Shown here in pieces: positions 53,563 to 64,000 of a stretch of DNA of 64,000 bases. The position numbers were made by a program, and so were the translations under genes. Where the stretch lies: the NCBI RefSeq assembly GCF_023898315.1, contig NC_064615.1, positions 738,270,950 through 738,334,949 on the forward strand, written 5' to 3'. This DNA is from Schistocerca nitens (lineage: Eukaryota > Arthropoda > Insecta > Orthoptera > Acrididae). Below the pieces are notes generated by a model. The model worked only from the letters and a program-made list of their open reading frames with translations, had not been told where the DNA came from and searched no databases. Each line of letters opens with the position of its first letter. Position 1 is the stretch's first letter.

Positions 53563-54207
53563 TAGCTACACAGAAAGTAACTGCTAGCAAATGTTGAGTA
53601 ATGGAATAAATTTATCAACAAAAAATGAAGTACATAACTGTTCAGAAAAATACAGAAATGTAGCAGTAAACATCACTAAGGAATGAAATTAATGTAAAAA
53701 TGTACATAGAAGTTAAAGTGAAATGGTTGCAGGGAAAATATGAAGAAATTGAAAAGGAAACAATTATTGGAATGACAGATTCAGAATATAGAAAATGTTA
53801 AACTACCTTCAGTGAAATTAAAAGCAAATCCATCAACATTATGAGTGCATGAGGAATTCTAGTGTTCAATGCAGAGGAAAGTACGGACAGGTGGAAAGAG
53901 TACACTGAAGACATCAACTAGGGTGATCAAATGTCTTCTGACAGGATAGAAGAAGAAATGAGCATCTATTTTGGAGACATAAGAGGTCTAGTACTAGAGC
54001 CAGTATTTGACAAAGCTTTGGAAGACCTACAAACAAACAAGAAGAAAATGATAGATAAGATTTCTTCAGAATTTTTAAAATCATTGGAGAAGTGGAATTG
54101 AACAACCATTCAAGTTGCTGTGCAGAATCTATGAGATTTCCAAAGATAGCAAGGGCAAACAACTGTGAGAACATCATACACTCAACTTAACAGGTCAGGT
54201 ATCAAAC
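53563..54207 (+). mobile_element. RTE LINE (outer copy), linker and RT fingers
   Basis: The sequence continues the RTE linker with VTxSKCxVMEx, VKWLQGKYEEIEKETI-like (53735-53765), SEYRKC, FSEIKSKSINIMSA, ESTDRWKEYTED and FDKALEDLQTNKKKMIDKIS near 54015, each corresponding to blocks in 39778-40250. It breaks at the CEN-HHTLN block near 54165-54190, where the next RTE element was inserted. Confidence 0.75.
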
Positions 54208-55911
54208 TTGTTGTTGTTGTTGTTCTTCTTCTTCTGCCTGTTTCCTTCCGTATCCCTCGGTCTATTCTGAGGTTGTCACACCATCTTTTCCTTGGATGAC
54301 CAATATTTCTTCTACCAGCTGGTAATTTATTTCTTATAATTTTCTCTGTTTTCTTTAATCCATCCTGTCTATGTGTTTATTTCATTTATGCTTTCTCTTA
54401 TGTATCCGCTTATTAATAATGTCCACTTTATGTCCTTTTCTAATGTTTTCACTTCTCTCTCTGTCTCACAGTGTCTTCCTTGCAATCCTCTGCAGAATTT
54501 TCATTTCTGTGGTTTGGAAAACTCTTTTAGCTTTTGATGTTTCCGGTCTTGTCTCAGCTACATATGGTATAATTGGTCTTACTATTGTATATTCTTGCCT
54601 TTGCGTCTTTTCTATGTGCTGGTTTTTCCAAATGGTATCATTTCAATACCATGTCACTGTATTTGCTTTTGCTACTTTTTCTCTAATTTCTTTTTAAACA
54701 TTTCCACTGCTGCACAGTTCAATACTAAGATATTTAAATGTCACTACTTGTTGAATAATTTTTCCGTAAACTTCCAGTTTGCATGTAAATGGGTCTACAA
54801 ATGAGGTCATACATTTCGTTTTTGAGTCGATATGAATATATTTTGATTTTTGGCTGTCACATTAAATATATGTAAAAGTTTCTGCAGGTTATATTCATTG
54901 TTTGCCAGCAGAACTGCATCATCAGTACAGCAAATGATTTTTATTTATTTGTCCCCCATTCTATAACCACTACCAGCCAATACCCTCTTTATCAACTTGT
55001 CCACAATTATATTAAAAAGTTGTGAGCTCAGAGAGTCACCTTGTCTAACACCTCTATTAACTGCTATGTAGCTAGTTAATCTGGAATGAATTTTCTCCTG
55101 AATGTACACTGTAGTTGTTGGAATAAATGTCTTCAACTGTTTTGATTAAACTGGAAGGAATCCCCCACTTGTAGAGCAGGTTTACCACATCTGTTAACAG
55201 AATCCTATCAAAAGCCTCCTGTAAATCAATAAATCAAAAGATAAGCTGCTCAGTTATATTCAGTGGACTTCTGTACAACCTGGTTAAGAATGAATACTGC
55301 ATCTTTGCATGACCTACTACATCTAAAACCATATTGCTCCTCTGCAAGGGTTGTAATGTTTTTTATTTTATTTCCTGTTATTTTTCTTATGAGTTTAAGA
55401 ACTGAACTCAACAGATTTATCATTCTCTGGATGGAAGGGTCTTTCATATCTCCATTTTTGTGCATGAGATGTGTAAAACTAGTTCTCCATTCATTTGGAA
55501 TTTTATTACCAGTCAGAACATTGTTAACCAACTTGGTTAACTGTACAGTTATTGGATATCCTCCATGCTTCAGTAATTCATTGTGGATCCTATCTTTCCC
55601 TGGAGACTTCATATTTTTTAACAGATTCACAACTTCTTCTACCTCTGCATGTGAAACAGTTACATCATCATTTACTTGTACGAGTGGTGATATTTTACCT
55701 TTATTACAACTTTATTAAGTATTTAACCATGATTCCTCATTTATATCATTCACTTTCAAAATTTAATGTAATTCTTTCTTCTCGTTTGCATCAGTCCTCG
55801 AATTTGTTTCTGGAATCCAAGAAAGTCTTTTATCAATTTTTAGAAAAAAATTCCCATTGTTCCTGTTTAATGACTACTTCTACAGCTTCATGATTACTGT
55901 GCTTTTCACAG
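54208..55911 (-). mobile_element. RTE LINE (second family), 3' part
   Basis: Its 3' tail is CAA/GAA repeats (54208-54233 on the plus strand as TTG/TTC). Minus-strand frames: RT fingers and palm-entry (55630-55250), a palm segment (55136-54945) with GVRQGDSLSSQLFNIIVDKL, and diverged C-terminus below that. The 5' half of this copy is at 58086-58640, separated by a CR1 insertion. It was inserted into the outer RTE element. Confidence 0.75.
55250..55630 (-). pseudogene. RTE RT fingers and palm entry
   Basis: The 126-codon frame has LLKNMKSPGKDRIHNELLKH (first RT block), IPNEWRTSFTHLMHKNGD (second), MINLLSSVLKLIRKITGNKI and EEQYGFRCSRSCKDAVFILN, all conserved RTE RT blocks. The frame after that shifts. 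Confidence 0.8.
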
Positions 55912-56566
55912 GGTTCAGTGAACCACCTTCAAGCTGTCTCTCTACTGTTTCACTCTCGAATGGTGCATGGGAAAAATGAGCATTTAAATTTTTCCATGCG
56001 AGCCCTGATTTCTCTTATTTTATCGTGATGATCATTTCTCCCTATGCAGGTGAGTGTCAACAGAATGTTTTTGCAGTCAGAAGAGAAAACTGGCGATTGA
56101 AATTTCATGAGAGGATCCTGTCACAATGAAAAATGCCTTTGTCTTAATTATTGCTACTCCAATTCCCGTATCATGTCTGTGGCACTATCTCTCCTATTTC
56201 ACAATAGTACAAAATGAACCGCCCTTCTTTGAACTTTTATGACGTCATCTGTCAGTCCCACTTGATGCGGATCCAACACTGCACGGCTATACTCCAGAAT
56301 AGGGTGGACAAGCGTGGTGTAAGCAGTCTCTTTAGTAGACCTGTAGCACCTTCTAAGTGTTATTCCAATGAATCACAGTCTTTGGTTTGGTCTACCCACA
56401 ACATTATCTACGTAATCATTCCGCTTTAGGTTATATGTAATTGTAATCCCTAAGTATCTAGTTAAATTCACAGCCTTAAGAGTTGTGTGATGTATCCCAC
56501 AATCGAAATTTAGCAGATTTCTTTTAGTACTCACGTGAATAACCTCACACTTTTCTTTATTCAGTG

Positions 56567-56806
56567 TCAATTGCCACTTTTGCACCATACAGATATCTTA
56601 TCTAAATAATTTTGCAATTTGTTTTGGTCATATGATGATTTTACAAGACGATAAATTACACCATCATCTGCAAACAATCTATTAGGACTACTCAGATTGT
56701 CTCCTATGTCGTTAATATAGATCAGGAACAATAGAGGGCCTATAATATTTCCTTGGGGAATACCAGATATTACTTCTATTTTACTTGATGACTTTCTGTC
56801 TATCAC
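56567..56806 (-). pseudogene. CR1 reverse transcriptase palm (FADD intact)
   Basis: The 79-codon frame has GIPQGNIIGPLLFLIYINDI and RLFADDGVIYRLVKSS, so the catalytic FADD box is conserved. It is preceded in another frame by the fingers (57163-56927) and followed by the thumb fragment. Confidence 0.85.
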
Positions 56807-57392
56807 TACGAACTGTGACCTTTCTGACAGGAAATCATGAACCCAGTCGCATAACTGAGGTGATATTCCATAGGCACACAGGACATCCCCTGTCTATAGC
56901 ACTCATTACTTCATGAGTATAAAGAACTATTGTGTTTCACAAGTAGGATGTTTTCTGAATCCATTCTGGCTATGTGTCAATAAATCATTTTCTTTGAGGT
57001 AATTCATAATGTTTGAATACAGTATATGTTCCAAAACCCTACTGCAAATTGATGTTAGTGATATGGGCCTGTAATTCGGTGGATTACTCCTATTTCCCTT
57101 TTTGGGTATTGATGTAACTTGAGCAATTTTCCAGTCTTTAGCTACAGAGCTTTCTGTGAGCAAGTGGTTGTATATAATTGCTAAATATGAAGTTATTGTA
57201 TCAGCATACTCTGAAAGGAACCTGACTGGTATACAACCTGGACCGGTGATTTAAGCTGCTTTGCAACACCAAGGATATCAATCTTGGTAGTTGTTCTTGA
57301 TTGGCATTCAGGAATATTTACTTTGTCTTCTTTGGCAAAGGAGTTTTGGAAAACTGTGTTTAATAACTCTGCTTTGGTGGCACTGTCATCAA

Positions 57393-57590
57393 ATGGCTCA
57401 AATGGCTCTGAGTACTATGGGACTTAACATCTGAGGTTATCAGTCCCCTAGAACCTAGAACTACTTAAACCTAACTAACCTAAGGACAGCACACACATCC
57501 ATGCCCGAGGCAGGATTCGAACCTGTGACCATAGTGGTCACATGGTTCCAGACAAAAGTGCCTAGAACCGCTTGGCCACACCAGCTGGCC
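57393..57590 (-). mobile_element. tRNA-derived SINE, full length, with perfect 14-bp target duplication
   Basis: On the minus strand it begins GCCAGCTGGTGTGGCCAAGC, a tRNA-like head with A-box, with a B-box GGTTCGAATCC and the CTCGGGCATGGATGTGTGTG body, and ends in GAGCCATTTGAGCCATTTGA. GGCACTGTCATCAA occurs exactly at 57379-57392 and 57591-57604. Same family as the truncated copy at 27706. Confidence 0.9.
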
Positions 57591-58085
57591 GGCACTGTCA
57601 TCAATGACTTCACTGTTGTTATCATGCATTGGAGGTATTGATTGTGTCTTGCCACTGGTGTGCTTTATGTATAATCAGAATCTCTATGGGTTTTCTGCCA
57701 GATCCTGAGACAGAGTTTTGTTGTGGAAATTATTAAAAGCATCTTGCATTGAAGTATGCACTGTATTTTGAACTTCTGCAAAACTTTGCCAATCATGGGG
57801 ATTTTGCATTCTTTTAAATTTGGCATGCTTTTTTTGTTGCTTCTGCAACAGTGATCTGACCCATTTTGTGTACCATGGGGGATCAGTGCCATCACTTATT
57901 AATTTATGTGATATATATCTCTCAATTACTGTTGATACTATCTCTTTGAAATCATTCTACATCTTTTCTTAGCTTATGTGTTCAGACTGGAAGGAGTGGA
58001 GACTGTCTTTTAAAAAGGTGTGAAAAGCATTTTTATCAGATTTTTTAAATAGCTGTACTTTGCATTTCTTTTTGATGGTTGCAGG

Positions 58086-58640
58086 TGTTTCTACTCCTCA
58101 ACTCCGCTACAAATGAGTATGTACTGATCATATTCTTTCTGCCCTTTGCCTTTCCTTTTTGTCTCTTGGATACCACGTATTGAGATTTTGTGATGTTTCA
58201 GTTCTATAAGCTTTTGATCTTTGTTTTTAAAAAATTTTACATTCCATATTCCAATTCTTAGAATATTTTTATTTTTCCACCTCTTAGACCTGTTCCTAGC
58301 CTTGGTCATCATATTTGTAATCCGTCCTTTCAGAAGCAGTGTACTGGTACTCTGAACAGTGAAGTTACATCTCCAGTACCGGTGGGTTGCTGGCCTGCCT
58401 GTCGGTAGGTTTGTTTTCAGGATTTTACTTTCGCTAGGCTTGCTGCCTTCACTATAGCTTAGGAGCCCAACCTGCCCCACCAGCCTTTGTTATGTAATTC
58501 TGACACCTTCTATCCTTTGTTGCTTCTGCACCATTAATCCTGCAAGGCCATAGAATGCACTGATTTTTCTTTGTGGTTTTCTTTCCTTAAGCTTTGGTGG
58601 TCCAACATCCTGTTCTACAAGGAAGCAGCCTTGAAGATCT
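58086..58640 (-). mobile_element. RTE LINE (second family), 5' part: leader and endonuclease start
   Basis: The 129-codon frame (58480-58091) ends with LRIGIWNVKFFKNKDQKLIE, the N-terminal endonuclease block (N-V-x-x-x), and SIRGIQETKRKGKGQKEYDQ, the Q-E-T-K block with the metal-binding Glu. Above it a leader region extends to about 58640. The rest of its ORF resumes at 55910 beyond the CR1. Confidence 0.75.
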
Positions 58641-59975
58641 GAGCTGAGTTATTTATAATAATTATATACAGCGGAAAATAAAATTGAGGGTATGTTACAT
58701 GACAGTCGGTTTTAATGTAGAATACATGAAGGCACCAGAGAGGAGTTCAGATACTGCATTTGATAATGGAAGCAAGACTTAAGAAAAATTAATACATCTT
58801 CACTGGAATTTTCAACCAGTAAATAGTGTTCAACATGTAAAGTGGAACAGATATTTGAAATTTTTATGAAAATAGTTATAACCTGAAGTGAATTTGGTAA
58901 TATACTATATGTACAACAATCAAGAGGTAACAGTAAGAAAGTTGACCAAGAAAGATGTGCTCATATAAAAAAGGGTAGAGGACAGGGTGCAGTCTTTCTC
59001 TCTTACTGTTTAACTTTTACAGTGAAGAAGTAATGATGGAAATAAAAGAAAGGTTCACGAATGGGATTCAAATTCAAGGCTAAAGGATATCAATGATAAG
59101 ATTCTCTTATGGCACTGCTATTCTTGGTGAAAGTGTGAAAGAATTAAAGGAGCTGTTGAACTGAATGGACAGTCTGATGAACATGGAATACAGGTAGAGG
59201 TAACTCACAGAAAGACACAAGTAATGGGAGTACAGAAATGATATTCATGAGAATCTTAACATCAAATTTGAGACTACAGTGTAGACAAAGTGGAGGAAAA
59301 GGATAATATAAGAAATAGACTAGTAATGTCAAAGATGGCTTTCCTCATCAGAACTTAACCCTGTGGTCCACATTTCCACTGCAGTAGAGAACTGTTAATG
59401 GTCGCTTCTTTGTTGTTGTCAGTCAGTTCTGAGGCTGCAAATGCTTGCAGGGCACTGCACCGGTAGGGAATGTCCACTTGAGTGCACTGCATGTATTTGC
59501 AGCCTGAAGACCTATTGAAAGCACAAAAGAAGTGACAATAACAGCTGTCTACTGTAAGGGACAAGTGAACCACAGGGTTAATTTGAGGAAGAAATTTCTG
59601 AGAATGCATGATTGGAGCACAGCATTGTATGGTAGTGAATCATGGACTGAATGAAAAATACAAAAGAAGGGAATTGTTTGTTTGAGATGTGATGCTATAC
59701 AAGGATTCTATAAATTATGTTGACAGATAAGGTAAAAAATGAGGAGATTCTCCACAGAACCAGCAAGGCAAGAAATATGTGGAAAACAGAGACAAGAAGG
59801 ATGGACAAGATGATAGGACATTTGTTAAGAGATCAGGAAATAACTTCCATGGCAGAGGGAACTGTAAAAGGTAAACTCTGTAGAGCAAAATAGATACAGG
59901 AATATATCCAACAAATAACTGAGGCTCTTGGAGTAAGTGCAGCTCAGAGATGAACAGCACCAAACCAGACAGGAG
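58641..59975 (+). mobile_element. RTE LINE (outer copy), RT remainder
   Basis: It resumes the outer RTE element with frames matching the palm entry (VEYMKAPERSSDTAFDNG, 58710-58765), a GVRQG-like and LLFNFYSEEVMMEIKERFTN block (58995-59050), a damaged catalytic region near 59100 (ISMIRF...GTAILGESVKE) and, after the MITE, RKKFLRMHDWSTALYGSESW (59584-59640), ending near 59975. All parts are heavily mutated. Confidence 0.75.
59359..59577. mobile_element. Palindromic TTAA-flanked MITE (piggyBac-type)
   Basis: The 219-bp element is bracketed by TTAA at 59355-59358 and 59578-59581. Its ends are CCCTGTGGTCCAC and the inverse of CCCTGTGGTTCAC, and inverse pairing continues inward for most of each half (GCTGCAAATGC against GCTGCAAATAC), so the whole unit is a near-palindrome. 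TTAA and CCC ends are the piggyBac signature. It lies in the RTE C-terminal coding region. Confidence 0.85.
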
Positions 59976-61298
59976 ACAAAATCAACACAAAAAACACAAT
60001 ACTTTTTGATTAATAATATTTCCTTAATTACCGAAAAGATATGTGAGGAGTAAATCTTGATCTTCATGCTCCAACAGTGTATTAAGTGATTCATAAAAGT
60101 GTGAGAATTCAGCCAGAAACATACTTTGTGTACTGCTAAGATGGTCAGTCATTCCAACTTGCTCCGAATATGGCTGAACAGTTTACAGCCAAAATATTAG
60201 TAACAGGAAAAGTTTTTTATGGCTACATTCTCACAGTTTTATGGATTGAACTAGTTGTTCTTTACGTAGAAGAAAGATAGGACTTTCATATGATACCCTA
60301 AAACATACCCTTATTAGTGGGGTCAGATTTTCAAATGCACCTGGTTTTCCTCCATTTTAAATTTTGAATATTTCCTTGACAATTATTGTATGTAAAATAC
60401 ATATACAATTGTCATCAGCTACATCTAACTGCTCCCATAATAGTAATCTTGAGGAAAATATAGCTTGAAAAATGATTTGGATACATCAAGCATGCACTAT
60501 ATATCAGATACAAAAAAAAGAAGAAAAGAAAAAATAGTATTTGTATTATAAGTGGTTTCAGTTCAAATGGAGCAATTACAACTTGCCATGTTTAAAAGTA
60601 TATACTTATAGTTTATATCCTCTTTGGACAATGGAACTCCTACTTCCAAAAATGTCACAAGCAGCAGCCTCATTACCCAGTAACAGTCAGCCCTTGAATG
60701 CTTCAATAGCTTACTACACTAATGCTACAGCTTTTCTCTGGTCAACCTTTGGAATGAGATCGTCTCTTGTTAATATCCTCCTTGCAAGTTCCTGTGTTGC
60801 CTTCTGCTTTTCTTTCAATCTTTGCAACATCCTTCCTCAACTATAGGACATTCTCAGACTCATTCCCACTGTAAAAGCTGCCCATGTTCCCAACCTCTAC
60901 CATTTACTCGAACCCTACCACTACCAAATGTACAGAATTAAATGTAAGGAATATTGTTTTCTAGCTGATGTATTAACTGTGTTACTTTTTGTGTGGGAAT
61001 GACCTTTAGCAAACTAACAGGATGCATGAACTTTTTCCTGTAGCAACATATAGTACACAGTTTGTGAGTATACTCTACAGTGTAACTCAAGACATCTGAC
61101 TGTCCAATACGCCACACAGTCCATTTGAATCTTCCTGCCTAACATCAATTTTACAGTGGTTCTAACCAGATGAACGTATGGACCAGTCTCAAATTGGTCA
61201 TGTCCTCACTCTCTCTCTCTCTCTCTCTCCCCCCTCCCCCCTCTCTTTTTTTTCCATGTGTGATTTTTCAAATTCATTTTGAGTGAGTTTTGTGGTAG
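59976..61298. other. Unassigned, with a (CT)n run
   Basis: No recognised gene. A (CT)n tract occupies 61207-61229, followed by C- and T-rich sequence. 60540-61200 looks repeat-like but was not assigned. Confidence 0.35.
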
Positions 61299-61376
61299 TC
61301 TTGTGACCATGTAATCCCTGGTGTTCTTGTGACCATGTAGACCCTGGTATTCTTGTGATCATGTAGTCTGCCGTGT
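61299..61376. repeat. 26-bp minisatellite, three units
   Basis: TCTTGTGACCATGTA begins units at 61299, 61325 and 61351; the third has GATCATG and a diverged end. Confidence 0.85.
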
Positions 61377-61389
61377 ATTGCCTCTTGTG

Positions 61390-62095
61390 TTATATTCTCT
61401 TTTGTTTCTTCCATTCAGTTAATTTGTGTCTTTCTGTCTTCTCAATGTATTCAGAGATCATCTCAGAAGCTTTTACCGGTACCATTCTTTTGGTGTGTCC
61501 ATTGAAACTGTTTTCCATCTTTTTAAAAAACTGCCGTCTCATGTAAACTTTGTTTAGTTACAATCTACATTCCTATCTTACCATCTTAGACACTCAATAT
61601 CCTTAGATGTTTCTTTCTTTTTTTTCCAGGTCCTCCAATAGATGCTTCATATTCAGTGGAATACGCTGAATCACAGACATTCTGGCTTTATCACGGTGAT
61701 GTAATTTTGTATTGACTGAAATACATTTCTTGTAAAAGATATTTCAACAATTTCTTGTCTTTTCCTCTTATGCTATTCCTGGTGGCCCTATTGGTATTAT
61801 CCATTCCAATAGATACTTAAATTTCTGCACAATGTTAATTTTTCTGTACTTACTCTTTGTGGATCATGTTAAATCTTTTTTGTGTATTGATAGTCTTGTC
61901 TTTTCAAACAATATTTTTAGTCTTCTCATTTTAAGCATATCTGTCTACTGTCCCAGCTATTTATGCAGTATCAGGCAGTACTAACATATCCATAGCATCT
62001 GCCAGACCAGTTAATTTTTATTATAGACTTTCTTCACGTTATCTCATTTGTTCACCTGCAGTTCTTTCAGTCTCCTGCTTTATTCTCCTACCATT
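61390..62095 (-). mobile_element. RTE LINE RT C-terminal fragment
   Basis: Minus-strand translation in several frames gives blocks matching the RTE at 23009-26480: VIKPECLCIQ (near 61660), LEDLEKKERNI, and a ...RKTQINWMEE tail near 61430. Upstream a LADxM-type palm segment may remain at 61960-62000. Strongly diverged; a splice-acceptor look-alike at 61628 on the plus strand is a by-product of this element. Confidence 0.5.
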
Positions 62096-62179
62096 TACTA
62101 AACAATGTTGTTGAACAATAGTGATGAAATGGATACACTGTCAGGCTGTAACCACAATCACATCCAAATCTGAAAGTGA

Positions 62180-62460
62180 AGTCATGTAACACTTACCATT
62201 AACAGCATGTTTACTACAAATGCCAACGTACAGATAGAAGAGAACTGAATTCCTGGGTGGAGTGTGCTGGAGTTTATACAAACATTGAATATTCCAGAAT
62301 GTACAAGCATTATGAGCATAAGAAATTTCAAGAGCCTTCCAGAAATTATAAATACTAAATGACAAATAATTGCTTTTGGTTCATTTTGAACTAGTGACCA
62401 ACAGTTCACCAGCCAGCGATGCTAACTACTACACCACGCTGCATGCAACACATCTTGCAG
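62180..62460 (-). mobile_element. tRNA-headed SINE, third family, diverged
   Basis: On the minus strand GCAGCGTGGTGTAGTAGTTA gives an A-box-like head, and GGTCACTAGTTCAAAATG a degraded B box, followed by a body with TTCTGGAAGGCTC and CTGGAATATTC. No target duplication was found, so the low-coordinate border is approximate. Confidence 0.5.
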
Positions 62461-62639
62461 CATTGCTCCCTTTCCTGGAGAAACAGCATCCTGGAGTTAA
62501 ATCATGTCAGTGGCCCTACGTATGGCAGCAGTGGCAGATCCTCACATTCTGGTCATGTTGTCACATCCTCTTTGCTGTATCCTGCTGCTAGTGCCTGTGA
62601 GCGTGAGTGCACTCAGTATAATAATACTGCATGTGTGTA

Positions 62640-63308
62640 ATTAAATCAACCACTGACTGCAGCAGAGTAGGCCAGCCACTGGGGGCTTCCTGTACAAAGC
62701 GTGCACCTGGCACACTCTTTACCATGCCATCTACCAGGGACTCACACCTATATACGTGTGGAACAGTGCTGACTCACACTTACCATGTTCTTTTAGTTTG
62801 TCTTACATCAGTGGTTCTGTACGTTGCTTATGCTCCACCTTCTGTATGATTGTTTCATCTTGTTGCATGGGGAATCACAAGGAACTTATGAATAAAGCCA
62901 TATTTGTGCTACTTGGATTGGTTTTGTGTAGAACTTGCTTATTACATGATTGACAATGAGAGTAGGATCCATTCGTTTAGTAAACAAGTAATACATGAAA
63001 CAGATCCAAGTAACAGAAATATGTCTTTACTCATAAACCTCTGAAAATAATGGAAATAAACCTTTTGTGGTTTCATACATAACAAGACAAAAGAATCATA
63101 TAGCAACTGCAACATAAGCAATACACAGAACAACTGATGTGAGTAGTACAAATTAAAAACATAGTAAGCATGAGTCAGTGCTGTTCTGCACATATATAGG
63201 CACAAGTCACCGGTAGATGTCATGGCAGAGACCATGCCATCTGCATGCTTCCTAAAGGTGGCATCTTGTGGCCAGTCCACACTCATACAGTTGGCGGTTG
63301 ATTTACCG
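62640..63308. repeat. Two LTR-like units in inverted orientation
   Basis: 62640-62945 on the plus strand and 63308-62955 on the minus strand align over about 300 bases, sharing GAACAGTGCTGACTCA (or GAACAGCACTGACTCA), ATCAGTGGTTCTGT (or ATCAGTTGTTCTGT) and TACTTGGATTGGTTT-like segments. The left unit has AATAAA at 62890-62895 near its end, LTR-like. No internal retroviral coding separates them. Each is diverged from the other. Confidence 0.55.
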
Positions 63309-64000
63309 TATTTACTCGAATCTAAGCCGCACTCGAATCTAAGCCGCACCTGAAAAATGAGACTCGAAATAAAGGAAAAAAAAATTTCCCGAATCTAAGC
63401 CGCACCTGAAATTTGAGACTCGAAATTCAAGGGGAGAGAAAAGTTTTAGGCCGCACCTCCAAATCGAAACAAAGTTGGTCCATTATAATATGAGACACAA
63501 TTTAGGTCGAATGAAAGACGATACAGCTACAGTAGTTTGGTTCGAGTCATAAGCTTAGCAGTTAAGCTTTACCAGGTAGCCATTGCTATGCGTCAGGCGC
63601 TCCGTCCATATTTATATGGGTACCCTTCCTTTTTCACGTGCTTCGTCTGGTTTGAATCGATTGCTTATTTTGCTTTGATCTGATAAGTGCCGTTTTCTTT
63701 GTTATACGTGTTTATGTCACTCTAAGCTGAAAATGCATTACTGTACTGTGTCATGCATTGTTTGTTGCATTTTGATAGTGCGTGTTTACTGCCTGTTGCC
63801 GCTCGCGGCATGACTTGCTTTTGTGCGCGCTACCGCCGCTTAAAAAACAGGGGAATCGTCTCATTAGTGAAACAATGGCAAGAGACTGCTATTTGTTGTT
63901 ACTTACACTGCTGCTTTCTTTGATAATGATCAACAAGAACCAAATAATAGACTGCGTATGATAGAACATGTGCTGAACGAGAGTTTAGCGAAGTTTTTCT
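63303..64000 (+). mobile_element. Nonautonomous DNA transposon, 5' part (cut by window end)
   Basis: It begins ACCGTATTTACTCGAATCTA and has three copies of CGAATCTAAGCCGCAC-type subterminal repeats within 120 bp, then A+T-rich and G+C-rich interior without a transposase frame. The inverse terminus must lie beyond 64000. Superfamily not determined from one end. Confidence 0.6.

Larger units (their letters stand above)
55912..58085 (-). mobile_element. CR1-clade LINE (inserted in the second RTE)
   Basis: Minus-strand fragments in order: a linker/EN end (57895-57665), RT fingers (57163-56927: TSIPKKGNRSNPPNYRPISL and FRKHPTCETQ), catalytic region (56806-56567: GIPQGNIIGPLLFLIYINDI and RLFADDGVIYR), thumb (56588-56373) and C-terminus down to about 55930. 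The extreme 3' repeat end and the 5' half are absent. A SINE interrupts it at 57393-57590. Confidence 0.85.

Noticed and set aside
54371-54697. 108-codon hydrophobic frame
   Set aside because: It is the antisense of the second RTE element's C-terminal region.
61628-61700. Plus-strand exon candidate with strong acceptor (TTTTTTTTCCAG) and open frame GPPIDASYSVEYAESQ
   Set aside because: The minus strand of the same bases encodes an RTE reverse transcriptase C-terminal block (VIKPECLCIQ, LEDLEKKERNI), which explains the sequence better.
1-64000. CRISPR arrays, rRNA genes, bacterial operons
   Set aside because: No regularly spaced short repeats, no rRNA motifs, and eukaryotic transposon content throughout.

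Overview
This is an A+T-rich stretch of a large, repeat-laden insect genome. The repeats fit best with a polyneopteran such as a grasshopper or locust: CR1 non-LTR elements with an esterase-type ORF1, RTE elements, several Tc1/mariner families, a Penelope-like element with a GIY-YIG domain, and tRNA-headed SINEs. The organism is inferred from repeat content; no conserved host gene was recognised. No bacterial-type operons, CRISPR arrays or rRNA genes are visible.

Layout. 1-10.4 kb: a SINE (531-734), a Tc1 remnant, two CR1 copies in opposite orientations, a second SINE, a hAT-like MITE and a jockey/CR1-superfamily LINE. 10.4-17.8 kb: almost repeat-free DNA with a 144-bp tandem duplication and two weak candidate exons. 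17.8-22.5 kb: a Tc1 element broken by a CR1 tail, itself broken by another LINE carrying a SINE and a TA-flanked MITE. 23.0-26.5 kb: a minus-strand RTE element interrupted by a 301-bp tandem repeat with tRNA-like units. 27.0-31.0 kb: a minus-strand CR1 with ORF1, endonuclease and RT, bracketed by RTE pieces. 32.0-33.2 kb: Tigger, Tc1 and mariner fragments. 33.2-42.4 kb: a LINE split by a Ty3/gypsy element whose 3' LTR is split by a 3.07-kb RTE element. 42.5-51.6 kb: a PIF/Harbinger remnant, a possible host exon, CR1 fragments, a Penelope-like element with an inverted 5' part and a fold-back Tc1 derivative. 51.7-60.0 kb: a plus-strand RTE element interrupted by Tc1, by a second RTE (itself hosting a CR1 with a SINE) and by a palindromic TTAA MITE. 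60.0-64.0 kb: an RTE tail, a SINE, two LTR-like units in inverted orientation and the start of a nonautonomous DNA transposon cut by the window edge.

How it fits together. Nearly all coding similarity is transposon-derived and broken by stops or frameshifts. The best-preserved frames are the 775-codon RNase H-integrase frame of the gypsy element and the 400-codon RT frame of the RTE element inside its LTR. Target-site duplications and split reading frames order many insertions directly. The possible host component is a set of short plus-strand exon candidates (12591-12657 and 44177-44440 are phase-compatible). If real, most of the window would be the intron of one gene; this is a hypothesis only.
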